From Darksidea phi (Eukaryota > Ascomycota > Dothideomycetes > Pleosporales > Lentitheciaceae), in NCBI GenBank assembly GCA_030770425.1, contig JASJFT010000045.1:124001-188000 (forward strand): a DNA stretch of 64,000 nucleotides. The letters run 5' to 3'. Shown here piece after piece: positions 1 to 11,829 of this stretch (the stretch's first letter is position 1; each line of letters begins with the position of its first letter). The position numbers were made by a program, and so were the translations under genes. The notes under the pieces were generated by a model. It did no database searches, had not been told where the DNA came from, and saw nothing but the letters and a program-made list of their open reading frames with translations.

Positions 1-938
1 CTAGATATTGTAGACCTGTACCGAGTAAAGCGAGTTTGCGTAGCAAAGGTGATAGAGGTCTGTGCCCGCTTATTTCCCAGAACTCATCTTCCGGATGAAC
101 CTTTACGAATTAATGTCGCTGCATATATCTCATTGTACTCACACTGAATTGTGTCGCTGTAATGATGAGCTACCTCGCAAAGGTAACGGCCTGTCTAAGC
201 CACCGCGAACAGGTCATCAAAGGTCCGAAGGAAGCTGCCACCTACGCGAAGTTCGGAAGGCTACCAAATGCGACGAAAGCTGACCAAGTCACAGCTAGTA
301 CCACAACCGCGACACGGCATGTCTCTATGATGAGACCCTGCAAGCGCTGCACCGAGTTGAGCACGTTGGGAGCGTTGGGAGCCGTGATCGTTTTGACCTG
401 AACTAACATCATCCGTCACCCATACCACTGGGCCTACTGACTAAACCACAACTAGTTAGTTTATCGATGCTGTTCCTGCTCCACCGTTTCATCTCTGCGG
501 TCATATACACGTTTCAATAACCTCACTTTAGAATAACACGACAGTTTTCGCAGAGTTATGCTTCCATGAATGGGTTTATATATTCTCGATCCAGTGGTTC
601 ATCAGCTGTATGTCGAGAATCTAGGGGTTAGGGGAAAGTTCAGCGTCCTCAAATTCAATGGCTAAGGGGATCGGGGAGACTTTGCAAGCATTCTAGGACT
701 CCTTCGCTTTTTGCACCCCCTGACTTTGAGCAAAGCCCCAAGAAGAATGCTAAAGCCCGGTTTCGCACAACGATACGCTGTACGTGAGATGGTGAGACGA
801 CCGCACCCAGGGTGTCGAGTGAAATGTCGCCTTCGGCGGCAAACGCAATAGGATGAGCTTGAACGCAACAGTTAATAGACCGCTTGTTGAAGCCCATCCG
901 GATGGATAAGACAGCAAAGATAAAGCGATCACACCAAC
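1..938. other. intergenic, no gene seen
   Basis: Short open frames exist on both strands but none has family motifs, a plausible start context or a splice pattern. The last 300 bases lie downstream of the minus-strand regulator that ends at 939 and may include its 3' UTR. Confidence 0.5.
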
Positions 939-2223
939 CTACTCCGGTGGTATCCACCCCACAGTCGCCATCGGCCACCTCATCCAAACCCTATCCTCAT
1001 CCCTTAAGATCCCCCAAATACCCCCCAATACATGCGCCGTCCAACCCTTCATGTACCAGAACCCTTCCATATCCTTCATCAACACCGTAAAATGTGCATA
1101 TAGCACAAGTGGTACAGCGTCATGTCTTTGCAGCGCCTCTAGAAACTCCTCTTTCATTTTGTACAACCAGGCAAAGGCAACGTGATACTCGCCGTCAATC
1201 CCGTTGTAGCGGTTGTGGTAGCACTCTAGCAGGACATTGTGGGAAAACAAGTTACATTCGAGCTGAGAGGGAGTACTGCTGGATTGTATGTAGCTGAGGA
1301 GTTCATCTAATGGTTCTTTGTAGGCGGGTGGAGGCTTTATTTCGCGGAGGGGTCCTGTTTGGGCGCGCATGCTCCGCGCAAGGGAGCGCGTAAACGAGCT
1401 GCGATCTAGGCTTTCTATCGTAGTGCGCACGCCGCGGAACATGATGAGCCATTCTGAGCGTCCGTTTTCGCCGAAAGCGAGGAACTCTCCTGCTTGGGGA
1501 CCGCGGGCCCATGTGATGAAGCAGATGATCTGGACAGAGAGGAGGACGGCATCGCAATTGTTTTGGTTGATGTGTGATAGCTCGGATGTCACTGATGGCA
1601 GGGCGGCAGCGTAGTGCTGGTCTCCCTGTGCTACATACTCGTCGCGGCGTGCGGGGCGACATTGAGCAATATGGAATGCGGTAATGGCGAGAAGTAGATG
1701 GAGGACATATTGATGTGTAAAGCCCAGTTCTGTAACGCTGGTCCGCCAGAAAGTTGCACCTGCACTCTGAGCAGAGAATGTATGAGACGTTGATGTGATC
1801 CAATGATACATCAATTCAGCGTCTGCTACGTTGAGGCCATTCGGCGCTGATACTGTATCATTGGGACTTGCAGTGGACTCGCAGCTTAGGGTTTGCGATG
1901 CACTTGGTGTCAATGTAGTTGGAAGGTAGTCGCAACGAACCTGTCGGTTTCTACAGTTCGTGCACTCCGGCTTTCTTTCGTCGCACTACTAAATGTCAGC
2001 GCGCATACCGACAATATGCTATACTATTCACCTTGATTCTCCGCGTCTTGCAGTTCTTACATCCGTAACGCGACTTCCTATGGGCCCGTCTTTTTGTCGA
2101 CCTTTCCTCGGCGCTTCTCCCTACGCCGCCCTGATGCGGAAGATAACGTATTGGCTCATCGTCAATGAAATCATCGCCATTTCCATCTGCAATCTTATTA
2201 GGCGTCAACGAACCGTTCGTCAT
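939..2223 (-). CDS. Zn(II)2Cys6 transcription factor
   Basis: Fungal binuclear zinc cluster regulator of 412 residues, expected to be nuclear and to bind DNA. Two exons, 2223..2032 and 1985..939, are separated by a 46-nt intron (GTGAAT donor, GCTGAC branch, TAG acceptor). The intron splits the cluster: CKNC with basic TRRIK at the end of exon 1, then C-x6-C-x2-C-x6-C after the splice, completing C-x2-C-x6-C-x6-C-x2-C-x6-C near residues 54-82. Splicing restores the third Cys, which supports the model. The rest (WRTSVTELGFTHQYVLHLLL, AFHIA) resembles the Upc2/Ecm22-like fungal middle region seen in many sterol- and metabolism-type regulators. The target genes cannot be told from sequence. No biosynthetic cluster lies next to it. 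Confidence 0.88.
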
Positions 2224-2574
2224 TGCGTCGAGGTATCTGCAGCCGTTGAAGAACGTTGAAACAGCTCAGCGAAAAGGGAGCGAGTACGCTCGTTTACGAG
2301 CGGCGTTTGTCACCAGTCTGGAACGCGTGTCAGATTACTACGGAGCATGCGCGCTGATAAGATTGTGTAAGACGCTCGTGCTTGATTGGTGGAGCTGCTC
2401 CGGAATACCGATCGTATCCAAGCTCTTTCGTATTGGTGCGCATCCGGCCCGATTGGCTAACCTCCGCCGTCTCCTAGGACCGGACTAAATGGACTCAGAA
2501 CGATAACAAAGGCTATTTTCATGTTCTTCAAAAAGATATACAAGCTTCTGGGTTTCCCTATAGCCACACCCCAT

Positions 2575-3330
2575 CAAATATCGAGCTCAGAGCTCAGGCT
2601 CAGCATCAGGCTCAGCAACTGGCTGATATCGAGCTCAGTGGCTGGCCTATATAGAGCTCAGTGGCTGGCCTATATCAAGCTCAGTATCAAGCTCAGTATT
2701 AAGCTCAGCATCAGGCTCAGCATCAGGCTGATATCGAGCTCAGTAGCTGGCCTATATAGAGCTCGGCGGCTGGCCTGTATCAAGCTCAGTATCAGGCTCA
2801 GTATCAGGCTCAGCAACTGGCTGATATCGAGCTCAGTAGCTGGCCTATATAGAGCTTAGCAGCCGGCCTATATAACAGGCTTAGTATTAGGCTTAGTATT
2901 AGGCTCAGTATCGAGCTTAGTAGCTGGCTGATATCTAGCTCGGTAGCTAGCTGATATCGAGCTCAGTAGCTAGCTGATATCAAGCTCAGCGGCTGGCCTA
3001 TATCAAGCTCAGTATCAGACTCAGTATCAGGCTCAGCAACTAGCTGATATCGAGCTCAGTGGTCGGCCGATATCGAGCTCAGTGGCCGGCTGATATCGAG
3101 CTCGGTGGCTACCCTATATCGAGCTTAGTAGCTGGCCTATATCTAGCTTAGTAGCTGGCTGATATCGAGCTTAATAGCTAGCTTAGTAGCTGGCTGATAT
3201 CGAGCTTAATAGCTAGCTTAGTAGCTGGCTGATATCGAGCTTAATAGCTAGCTGATATCAAGCTTAGTAGTAGGTCTATATACTAGGTTTAGTATTAGGT
3301 TTAGTATTAGGCCTACGTATAGCTCGCTCC
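2575..3330. repeat. palindromic minisatellite array
   Basis: About 750 bp of imperfect tandem units of roughly 22-24 bp built from AGCTCAGTAGCTGGC and TGATATCG or CTATATCG blocks, plus shorter 12-bp units (AGGCTCAGTATC). Almost every piece is itself palindromic (GAGCTC, GATATC, AGCT, TATATA). Units differ largely by C/T and G/A changes, and toward the right end they decay into TAGTATTAGG. The short open frame through its left part is low-complexity and is not taken as a gene. Confidence 0.85.
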
Positions 3331-3720
3331 GCTTTCCAATTCTCGTTTACGAAAGATTGGGTGATTTTAGATATATTTAAGAATATCGCCGTATTTAATA
3401 AAGTTATCGTCTTTATAAAAGGAAATATTTAAATATAGTTTTAGCGGGATTTATAGTTAATCTATAGATCCTCTATATTAGTATCCGCGTAGTAAGGTAG
3501 AGTAGAGATATACTATCCTACACGTAGATACTATAGTTACTCGTACTAGGGTTATTATTAACTTATAGGCCTTAGTAGTTCGGTCTTATAATAGTCGCGG
3601 TGGCGCCTTGTGTAGCCATAGCAGCGCAAGCAAGGCATGTCGAGGAGATGGAGGACGCAGGTTGCTGGGAGCGGGAGTGGGAAGAGGCGCTGCGCACGCC
3701 CTTCAGCTAACCCCGCGCCA
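3331..3720. other. AT-rich RIP-like block with an ORF tail
   Basis: TA-rich DNA with many TAG/TAT triplets up to about 3595, then an abrupt return to GC-rich sequence. From 3613 to 3710 a short open frame on the plus strand (ending ERE-WEEALRTPFS, stop TAA) looks like the 3' tail of a coding region whose body is in the degraded block. I do not recognise the family. Confidence 0.5.
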
Positions 3721-4662
3721 GCCGTGCGGCTGAATGTTCTGTGATCCTACCAAGCCAATGTCCATCCCGCATAAGCGAGAAACCCCCCTCACCGAGATGA
3801 ATCCGCTCGACACTTCCTTCACGCAGTCTTCTAGGCTGCTACCGAGCTATAGCCCATGCACCATCGTGGATCTTTCGGACGTTTCAACAAGGAGGAGAAC
3901 ATTCGACGGTACGCTTGGTTGGGAGACTGCTTTCAGGTCTGGTGGTTCTAGACGGACGGTACTTGACTCAATGTTACACCAGCAATAGTAGTGCAAACAA
4001 ACCCCAATCTGAACAATTAGGACAGACAGGAGGCGAGAAAAGCTGCACATGTACATGTACGAGACTTGTCGCCGCTAACCCCCGTGCTAACACTTGGTAC
4101 GGACAGAGTCTCGAGCGCCGCCCGGGTTTGCGCCCTACACAACCGTATAGCTGTTTGTGTCCATTTGGAAACTCTAGTGAAGCTGATCACAGACATCTTT
4201 TGTCGACGGTACAACTCTCGCACGTTCGTGAAGCAAGCGTTTGTCTTTCCAACACAATATCGTAGCATGATTGTTATATCTTTGTGAATATGTAAAAGAA
4301 GGTGTTTGTGTATACCAAGGCTCAAAAAGGGTAATAACAAAAAGGTGTTCCCCCCGGGGAACATGACCAAAGATGGATGATTGTTATATAGAAGCATGAG
4401 ATTCACCCCGGTAGTCCTTGGAGCCGAAACAGCGTTCTTGAAAGGTGGCAGCAGGAACTGAAAGTAGGGAAATTGGTATTTGAAAGAACACCTTCACCGG
4501 AATGGAGGATACTGCAACCGACTACGCCAAAACTAGCCCCAATAATAGACATTACGCACACCCCTCTCACGAACGCCATGTGTCCCTAGAGATGAGCTCT
4601 CGTGAATTGTGAGGAGAGGGACAGCAGTTGTGGTGTTGAGCAGTCGTCAATGTGTGCCAGTG
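3721..4662. other. intergenic, no gene seen
   Basis: Several short frames overlap on both strands (up to 129 codons at 4017..4406, minus) but none shows domain motifs. The distal part is downstream of the ankyrin gene and may hold its 3' UTR. Confidence 0.45.
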
Positions 4663-5580
4663 CTAAGCAGTGTTCTGCTCCTTCAGCAGTTGCGCAGGCG
4701 TCTTCCCATCCTCGTCCTTCGAGTCCTTGCGTGCCCCATGTTGCTCCAGCAATTTCATGGCATCTACTTTGCCATCCGAGGCGGCGAAGTGCATCGGCGT
4801 CCAGCCTTTCCAGCTCGGAATGACCTCCTCCGGGTCCGCGCCATGCTGCATTAGCAGGCGCATGGTATCAAGTTGACCGAATTTTGCAGCGGTGTGCAAC
4901 GCAGCAGTACCCGCGATAGGGGTACCTCGTTCCAACAGCATCGCAGTCGTGCGTGGACCTGTATTCATCGCAGCGAAAGACATCAGAGACGAGCGGTAGG
5001 TGCCAAGTTTTGTCGCACTACCATTGTGCGCAACGGGATGTAACGGATCCGCCCCAAGCTCGAGCAGCGCAGCAACCACGTCAGGTTGCCTCATCCTCAC
5101 GGCCTCATAAAGTGGCAGCTGATGGCCGTGGCCGATGCGGAGGTTGATGAGATTCGGGTATGCGGCTCCTATTGCCTCGATGACAGCGGCGTGCCCACCC
5201 TTCATGGCCTTGTTGAAGACATCTCTCGTTATGACATCGGAAAGGGGAATGCTGTGCTCTGTTGCAAAGGCAAGCAGTGCGGATACAACACCGGCGTGGC
5301 CATTCTGAGCCGCTACTGCCAAAGCCCGTTCAACGTTTGGGATTGGCCTTGCCAACACCTTGCCACCATCCTGCTCAGAATAGATGGTGTTCGGTTTATC
5401 GAGCATCGTTGTGATATATTGTGGCTGCGATAGCAGGCTCCATAATGCCGTGTCGTTGCCAGATGAGCATGCTTCAATGACACGGCGAGCGGGGTCCTCG
5501 CCTACGAGTACCTCACCTACACCTCTGGACGAGGCGTAGAGGCCTCGAAGGTCCTTGTTTGCCTTGGTCGGTTCCGACAT
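4663..5580 (-). CDS. ankyrin-repeat protein
   Basis: Single-exon gene of 305 residues. I take the ATG at 5580 (MSEPTK) rather than the in-frame ATG at 5682, because the 34 extra residues are a His-rich run encoded by a CAC/CAT microsatellite that looks like 5' UTR. At least five ankyrin units are visible: AALAVAAQNGH-type, PLYEAVRMRQPDVVAALLEL, AALHTAAKFGQLDTMRLLMQ, TPMHFAASDGKVDAMKLLEQ and a C-terminal partial unit, spanning about residues 70-300. Such small ankyrin-only proteins are common in Pezizomycotina and act as protein-binding scaffolds. No partner domain, signal peptide or membrane segment is present, so the role is open. Confidence 0.82.
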   Translation of the reverse strand: MSEPTKANKDLRGLYASSRGVGEVLVGEDPARRVIEACSSGNDTALWSLLSQPQYITTMLDKPNTIYSEQDGGKVLARPIPNVERALAVAAQNGHAGVVSALLAFATEHSIPLSDVITRDVFNKAMKGGHAAVIEAIGAAYPNLINLRIGHGHQLPLYEAVRMRQPDVVAALLELGADPLHPVAHNGSATKLGTYRSSLMSFAAMNTGPRTTAMLLERGTPIAGTAALHTAAKFGQLDTMRLLMQHGADPEEVIPSWKGWTPMHFAASDGKVDAMKLLEQHGARKDSKDEDGKTPAQLLKEQNTA

Positions 5581-6446
5581 AGGTGCTTGGTGATGGTGGT
5601 GGTGGTGGTGACGATGGTGAAGTTCAAGGTGCAGGTGTGACGAACGTGAACGTGAAGTTTTGCCTTGTATAGGCAGCCGCACTTGCCAAGATAAGGTCTA
5701 GCCCCCATCTGGAACATTGGGACGGACATACAACATTGTGTACTTCCTTGTTTTCCCATATCAGAGAGACTTCGACCCACGTCAGCCCTCTTCCTGCATG
5801 CAACTTTGCCACTGATCTTGAAATAGTCGGGCGGTTAACGCGAGGCTGATGCTGACGAGCGAGCTTAGCCCAGTCATACGCGATTCCTGATTGGACAAGC
5901 CGTGCACCATCGAGAGACACAAATAAGCGACGCTGCGCGAACTTCAGTAAGGCGGCCATCAGAGTCCTTCCGCCCCAACCTGACGGAGGCGTCTGGTGGG
6001 TGCTACAGCCAGTGCAACACTGTCGACCCTTGAGAAGAGAGATTTGTTGTGATTCATCAGGGTTCGAACAACTTCGTGAGTATAGCCAGGCTAACGTCGA
6101 AGAGATACAGCACCTTTCCAGTCCAACTGAACAAGGCTGAAGTGTACTCTAACGGTAAAGATGTTTGAATCGGAAGCTTGGGTATACATACATTGTATAT
6201 CAGCCTTATCATAATGTCTCGTTCCATGTTACAAATTAGTAGTAGTTACGCCCCCTAAGTCTCGGTATTCATATACAGTAAGAATCTGGCGATATAGTAA
6301 GATTTGAGGCACTGCGTAGCACGCTGGGGGCCCACAGCGAGATCATGTTACGATCATATAAAGCGAGGTCAAAGTACTCTGTGTTTCTCTCCTGCCAGAA
6401 ACCACTCCAATACTATTCTGCATTACATCGCACACAAACTCAGATC
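5581..6446. other. intergenic between divergent genes
   Basis: Promoter region shared by the ankyrin gene (minus) and the secreted-protein gene (plus). It contains a CACCAT microsatellite just upstream of the ankyrin start. No convincing ORF or RNA gene was seen. Confidence 0.5.
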
Positions 6447-7689
6447 ATGGAGCCTTCCTCTCGTTATAGCCGTCCGAGCCTGATAGCCATCTTCCTCCTC
6501 TTCCTCTCGCTGTTAAACATTACAATCTCCTCACCTCTGCCGGATAACCAACTCGAAAAAAAAGGGGAAGACTGCAACCCGGAAACCAGCATTACACAGG
6601 CGAGATATGAAGAATATCTCACAAAGCATTGGCGAAGGTAAGTAGTATATGTATGAAGTGCATGCATGCTAGTTGGTGTCTGAGGGTGCCTTGTATATCT
6701 TCAAGCCATTATTAATAAACATACACTAACTTTGTACCTATAGTACTGGTAAATACATGTTTTACAGCGGTGGCTCACAAGATCAAATTATTGCATTCAC
6801 GAAGACGAACCCTACGTATCACTGGTATAACCCTATCTTCAATACGAACTACAACAAGGAGGAAAAGGACGATCCGAACCATCCATGGTACGCCTTCTTT
6901 GATAAGAATAAAGATTTGGACGATGCCGAGTCATCTTCCCAAGCCCTGGCAAACAAGGCCACTGGGGATGTCTTGATTTTCGGAGCTGTGGAATGGAAGA
7001 CAAAAGGACAAAACTCCTTCTTCGCGCAAAACGAAATCGACCTTCTCCACAACAGGCTTAGGGATGGGAAGATCAAGTCTATCAACCACATGAAAAAGGG
7101 TGCTACCAAGCCATCGCAGATTATCGCTACAGAAGATAAAGACGGGAAGCTCACTTGGAAAAACGGCGCCAAAGAGGGCGACACAAACGCTTCAGGCAAC
7201 TACGATGTATGCTCGACAGGGTCTGGAAGTTGTGATGCGCCAAAGCCCAACAGCAAGTGTCCCAAGCCCGAATCAGCACCCCCAGCCAGTGTAAAGCCCA
7301 GCAAAGGCATGTCCCTATCCATCGCCATGGTCACAATCGTTAGCCCACACGCCGGGTACGCAGACGAATCTCACGAGTGGAAGTTCTACACCACCAAGGT
7401 CAACGAGGCAGTTGGCAGTTGCGGCGAAACCAAGGGCAAGGAAATCCCTGCCGAGAGCAACGACAAGCCTTATCCGGGTCGGGATGACAAACCGCCTTTC
7501 CCAGGAGGCATCTTCAAGCTGAATATTGAGGGTGAGGCGTGCGAGTATAAATGCGATGGAACCAATCCGGGAAGATTGTTCTGCCCACAGAGGGAGATTG
7601 CATGCGCGACAGATCCCAACAAGGACTCGGACTCGCTGAGGTGCGGAACGATGCAGTTCTTCGCCCCGAGCGTATACTGCGATTTTTAG
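6447..7689 (+). CDS. secreted cysteine-containing protein, family not recognised
   Basis: Two exons, 6447..6637 and 6744..7689, joined by a 106-nt intron (GTAAGT donor, ACTAAC branch, CCTATAG acceptor). Splicing gives 378 residues. The start at 6447 places a signal peptide at the N-terminus (hydrophobic IAIFLLFLSLLNITIS, cleavage probably just after). The mature part is polar, with KDD/DKNKD stretches, a Pro/Ser linker near residues 230-250 and about ten cysteines, most in the C-terminal third (CGETKG, CEYKCDG, LFCPQREIACA). An in-frame ATG at 6345 is less likely because it would bury the signal peptide. I do not recognise the family. An extracellular hydrolase, binding protein or effector is possible, but nothing visible decides among them. 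Confidence 0.8.
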
Positions 7690-7718
7690 GGAGAGGTAAC
7701 ATGTCGAGGCGTATTTCT

Positions 7719-8417
7719 TTATAGCATGTCTTGACTTAAGCCTAAATAGCTATTCCAAAGGGTTCCTTGAATGGGGCAGAAGAGGAATTTGGGGCCCCAT
7801 ACGATTGAGTGGACTCTTTTCAGATACTCCAACACAGTTTGGGGTAGAGATCGGTTGGCAATAAGTTTAGATGTGTTGAGATCCCCATTTGAGCTTGCTT
7901 TATCTAAGCAGTACATGCAGGCCCGGCAGTACCAGAATGGCGCGTTTGTCCCATCAGCGGCGCGATCAGCGACCAAGTGTTCGCCACAATTGGTCAGGAA
8001 TGGCGTTGACGTCGCTACCGGCATCGCACCCTGCCATGGCCAGGCAGTCATTAGATATAATGCCGTCACCACACGACATGATAATCGCAATATACGGCTC
8101 AGCACAATGCCCTTTGCATACAATGTCCCCGTAAACAAACTGCGATCGTTTCCTTCCGGATCAATGATGGGTCCAATTCGAGCAATGACTTCTGTCTGGG
8201 CGTGCTCAGCTATGGCCGGGTGTAAGTCAGGGTCGAGAAAGTCCCGGATAGGACTAGCTCCAGGCTCGGTTTCAGCTTCAAATTTATCACCATCTGTAAC
8301 TTTGTCCAAGGTAATCGTGGTGCCGCCTATTGAATAAGCCTGGTCCGGGTGAGGGGAGGATAGTGTAGAAGGCTCGGGTCCGCTGAGGTATGCTTCAGTG
8401 GCCGAGAGGGGTTACAG
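7719..8417 (-). CDS. possible hypothetical coding remnant
   Basis: A minus-strand frame is open from 8417 down to the stop at 7719 (first ATG at 8309, 196 residues from there). Its composition is protein-like, with HPAIAEHAQTEVIARIGPI and a Cys-rich FWYCRACMYC stretch. It has no splice or domain features I can name. It may be the 3' exon of a lost gene. A plus-strand frame of similar length overlaps it, so either could be spurious. Confidence 0.3.
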
Positions 8418-9863
8418 TCGGCATGGTACAGTGGGTATGAAGATATACCAATTCTAGACCAATAGAATAACTAGCTAGCCTGTATAACAAAGAGGGAGCT
8501 ATCTGTTTGACTACGAAGAATCGAAACCAAGACTACGGCGACCACGGCGACCACGGCGACCAGCAAAGGATATATAAACATGGAGGATCTCCTTGGCAAC
8601 GTCCTTCGCGTCCCAAGTCACGTATCTACTTGCTGACTACTCCAGGCTGGGCATCCTGCCTTGCCCCGGAGGCCCGCTCATTATGCCCTACATTGTCGTG
8701 AGTACTATCGGTCGTAACACTAGAATTTTGGAGACCTTGCACGCGTAATACCAGCCGTCAACCCATCTAACACGTGGCCATGGTTGTGTAAACATAACAA
8801 TGCTTCTATGCAACAGGGACGAATGATACTGTGGGTGTTACCGTATTTCGTCGAATATGTGGTTTTCAGAGAAACCGCAGCCGTCTCCTACCGCCAAACT
8901 ACTAGCCCGAATCAATTCCGCTCTGCTGGGAGAGTTCCTCGGTAAGGATCACCTATTCTTGGGTCTGAAGCCTGCGGACCATGTTTGACAGCTTCGAGCT
9001 GGCATCTCGACTGGCTTTGGAGTAAATAGCTTCGCCATCATCCAGAAACCCCTCTAGGCACAGTGCAGGCTAAACACGAAGACAGGGTTCGACTGCGCAT
9101 CAATGCTAAACAAATAGTCCGGGCAAACATTGGACCTGGGAGATGCTCCGGTGCTCCGACCTGTATTTAATGAGTCAAAGGGCACCATATGAGTATTGGA
9201 ATTTGGATCCAACAAAGCCGGATTGTTCTTGGGAGCCCTCAGGCTTAGTAGAGGAGACCAGCATCACGAAGCTTCTTGAACCCGGCGCTCTATCCCTGTA
9301 AAATGGTGGGATAACTAATTTTATTCGAAACCGGGGTGGAGACTGCCAGCAGCAATGGTTTTTGATCGTCGGTTAGCACTAGGGTAAAAACGGCTAAGAT
9401 CGGCGCGTCTAACACGGGACCGCGTCTTGTGACGTCGAGCATAACGCGCGTCATCCTCTGCAAAACTGGGTAAACCAACGCAAGCTGGAAGGTCAAGAGA
9501 AAACCAAGAGGGAACCAGGGGAAACCCTAAAACCACCCATGTCGTCCGAAGCTTCGATTAGTCAAAGCTGACGCTAGTCCAGAATTGGTTTATCAGCTCG
9601 GTAAATTCGCCAGTTTGAATCACAATGCTATACATTTGGCAACAGATCCGGCATCAGACATTGCATTAATTTAACGTCCTGGAGACCAAGTAAGGCACAT
9701 GTCAAAGCGTGGTTGTATAACTCGCTGCCTGCTCGGCTCATGTGTATGTATCTCCGCAATCACTATATAGATTTGTCTCTTTTGAACGTCAACAAAGAGC
9801 ATATATAAGTGTACTCGTACTTAAATCTCGTGCGAAGCAAAAGGATTAAGTCACACATTCACG
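8418..9863. other. intergenic, no gene seen
   Basis: About 1.4 kb with only short frames. The 3' part, with TATATAAG near 9800, is the likely promoter of the gene starting at 9864. Confidence 0.45.
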
Positions 9864-11233
9864 ATGGTTTCCCTCATCATCCCCACTATACTCGCCTTCC
9901 TTCCCACTGTGCTCTCGGCACCAGCGGCATCAGGCTCATTCAATGCACTGAGCTTCAACGTCGCCGGTCTTCCCGCCATCCTCAACGGCAACGACGTTCC
10001 TGGCGACAAGACCAAAAACACTGCGCGCATTGGCCAAATCTTCTCGCAACACAACTTCTCTATCATTCACGTCCAGGAAGACTTTAACTATCATGCCACC
10101 CTCTACGCAAATGACGATCATCCATACCGCACTGCTACTAGCGGCGGTGTGCCATTTGGAAGTGGATTGAACTCTTTGTCTTTATATTACTGGGTAGACT
10201 TCGAGAGGCTGAAGTGGGATCAGTGTAGTAATGCCAGCGGGGCTGATTGTCTGACCCCGAAAGGTTTTACTTTCATGAGAGTGCAGATTAGCGAGGGAGT
10301 CTGGGTGGATGCATATAACTTACACGCTGATGCTGGGTAAGTTAGATGGCCCCACGCTCATACTCCAAATTATGTAGCTAAGCTCTTAGAACCGAGGCCG
10401 ACGACCTCACAGCTCGCGCAGCAAATTTGCGCCAAGTGTCGTCGCACATCGAAAAGTACTCGGCTGGAAATGCAGTGCTCGTCTTTGGGGACACCAACAC
10501 GCGCTACTCAAGGACTGCCGACATCCCCGCAATCTTCATTAACAACAATGGCATGAAAGACGCCTGGATTGAACTTGCCAGATCTGGCGTTATCCCCACC
10601 CAGGAATCATTGTGCGAGAATCCATCAACCACAACGTATTGCGAGATCGTGGACAAGCTTTGGTATCGCGGCTCCGCCGCGTTAAACCTCCAAGCAACCA
10701 CTTTCCAGTACGCCGGGAACATGTTCCTTCAAGATGACGGCAATGTTCTGAGTGATCATAACCCGATATTGGTAGACTTTAAATGGAGTCTCAACAACGC
10801 ATTTAGGGTCTCGGATCCTATGGGTGGCCCACATGGCGACTACTACAACGACCTGCCGGCGCTTTCTACCATATCTTCCCCGAAGCCTCTCTCAATCACA
10901 CTCCGTGGCGCAAACCGTGTCGATGCTATATCTATAAAACTCTCGTCCGGAGAGACGTTTGCTCACGGCGGAACTGGAGGATCGGCGACAACATTGACGC
11001 TTGATCAAGGAGAGATCTTGAACGGGGCGACTATATGCCAGGCGAAGTATAACAATAAAACGACGGTTTTCTACATGGAAGTCAAGACGAGCGCGGGGAG
11101 AACGGTGAGCGTGGGAAAGAAAACAGATGATTGTGCGACGAGAAGCGCGGAGGATGGATGGGAAATTAGTGGATTTACGGGCAGATCCGGGGATGGGGTT
11201 GATCGCGTGGCTCTTATTTATAGCAAGGTGTAG
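9864..11233 (+). CDS. secreted EEP-family phosphodiesterase with jacalin-like lectin domain
   Basis: Exons 9864..10336 and 10390..11233 with a 53-nt intron (GTAAGT, GCTAAG branch) give 438 residues. A signal peptide (LIIPTILAFLPTVLSA) is followed by an endonuclease/exonuclease/phosphatase fold: LSFNVAGLP near residue 30, the metal-binding Glu in VQEDF, YNLHADAG, FGDTNTRY (D-x-N) and the terminal LSDHNP motif. This order fits secreted sphingomyelinase/DNase I-type phosphodiesterases. The last 150 residues (GGPHGDYYND, LRGANRVDAISIKL, HGGTGG, DGVDRVALIYS) match a jacalin-like beta-prism lectin. The likely role is an extracellular phosphodiester hydrolase targeted to glycans. The substrate (sphingomyelin, inositol phosphate or nucleic acid) is not settled by these motifs. 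Confidence 0.85.
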
Positions 11234-11829
11234 TATCGCCCCGGAATGGTAATCAAAATACGAAATTCATAAGGCGAGTCACCGATCTGGCCAACTCGTG
11301 GACCGCTATAGGATTAGCACAGTTCATTGCACGTATTCGACCTCTTGTACTGCGTTCCTGTACTCTGGTTCTCGCATCACCGACCTCGAACCCGTAGCGA
11401 ACTGCTTCCTAGAGGCCGCACTAGAAGGTGACGGCGTTTCGTACCACCAGTTCGGCTATCTCACAACGAACAGCCTGTCCAAGGCAAATGCGGTCGTGAG
11501 CTGTAAGGCTATATCCTAGGGTCTTGGGTAGTTACAGGGGAAAGAATTGCCGCCCTCTATTAACATGCGCTTAAGTACAGTACTGACCTGTCGCATACAG
11601 CTCCTTGTCGACACCTTGAATTTCTGGGCTGTATGTAATGCTGGTGTTGACTCCGGCGCTTACGTTTACGCTAAGCCTAAAATAGGATACGCTACCAAAC
11701 TCACTTCTCAGCCTAGCAAACACGAAACCTTATCCTCTCCACACGTGGTATGGACGCCTGCCTTTCATGTGACGATCCAAGCGCGCTCTCCAAGAATACC
11801 AAGCTGGAAGGCTGGCCGCATCCTCCGCA
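11234..11829. other. intergenic, no gene seen
   Basis: Overlapping short frames only. The right half is presumably the promoter and 5' UTR of the following F-box-like gene. Confidence 0.45.

Noticed and set aside
2521..2859. 112-codon ORF through the minisatellite
   Set aside because: Encodes only repeated SIRLS/LISSSVAGLYRA units from the tandem DNA, without start context or splice sites.
7771..8337. 188-codon plus-strand ORF
   Set aside because: Overlaps the slightly more protein-like minus-strand frame; no motif on either strand, so only one low-confidence entry was kept.
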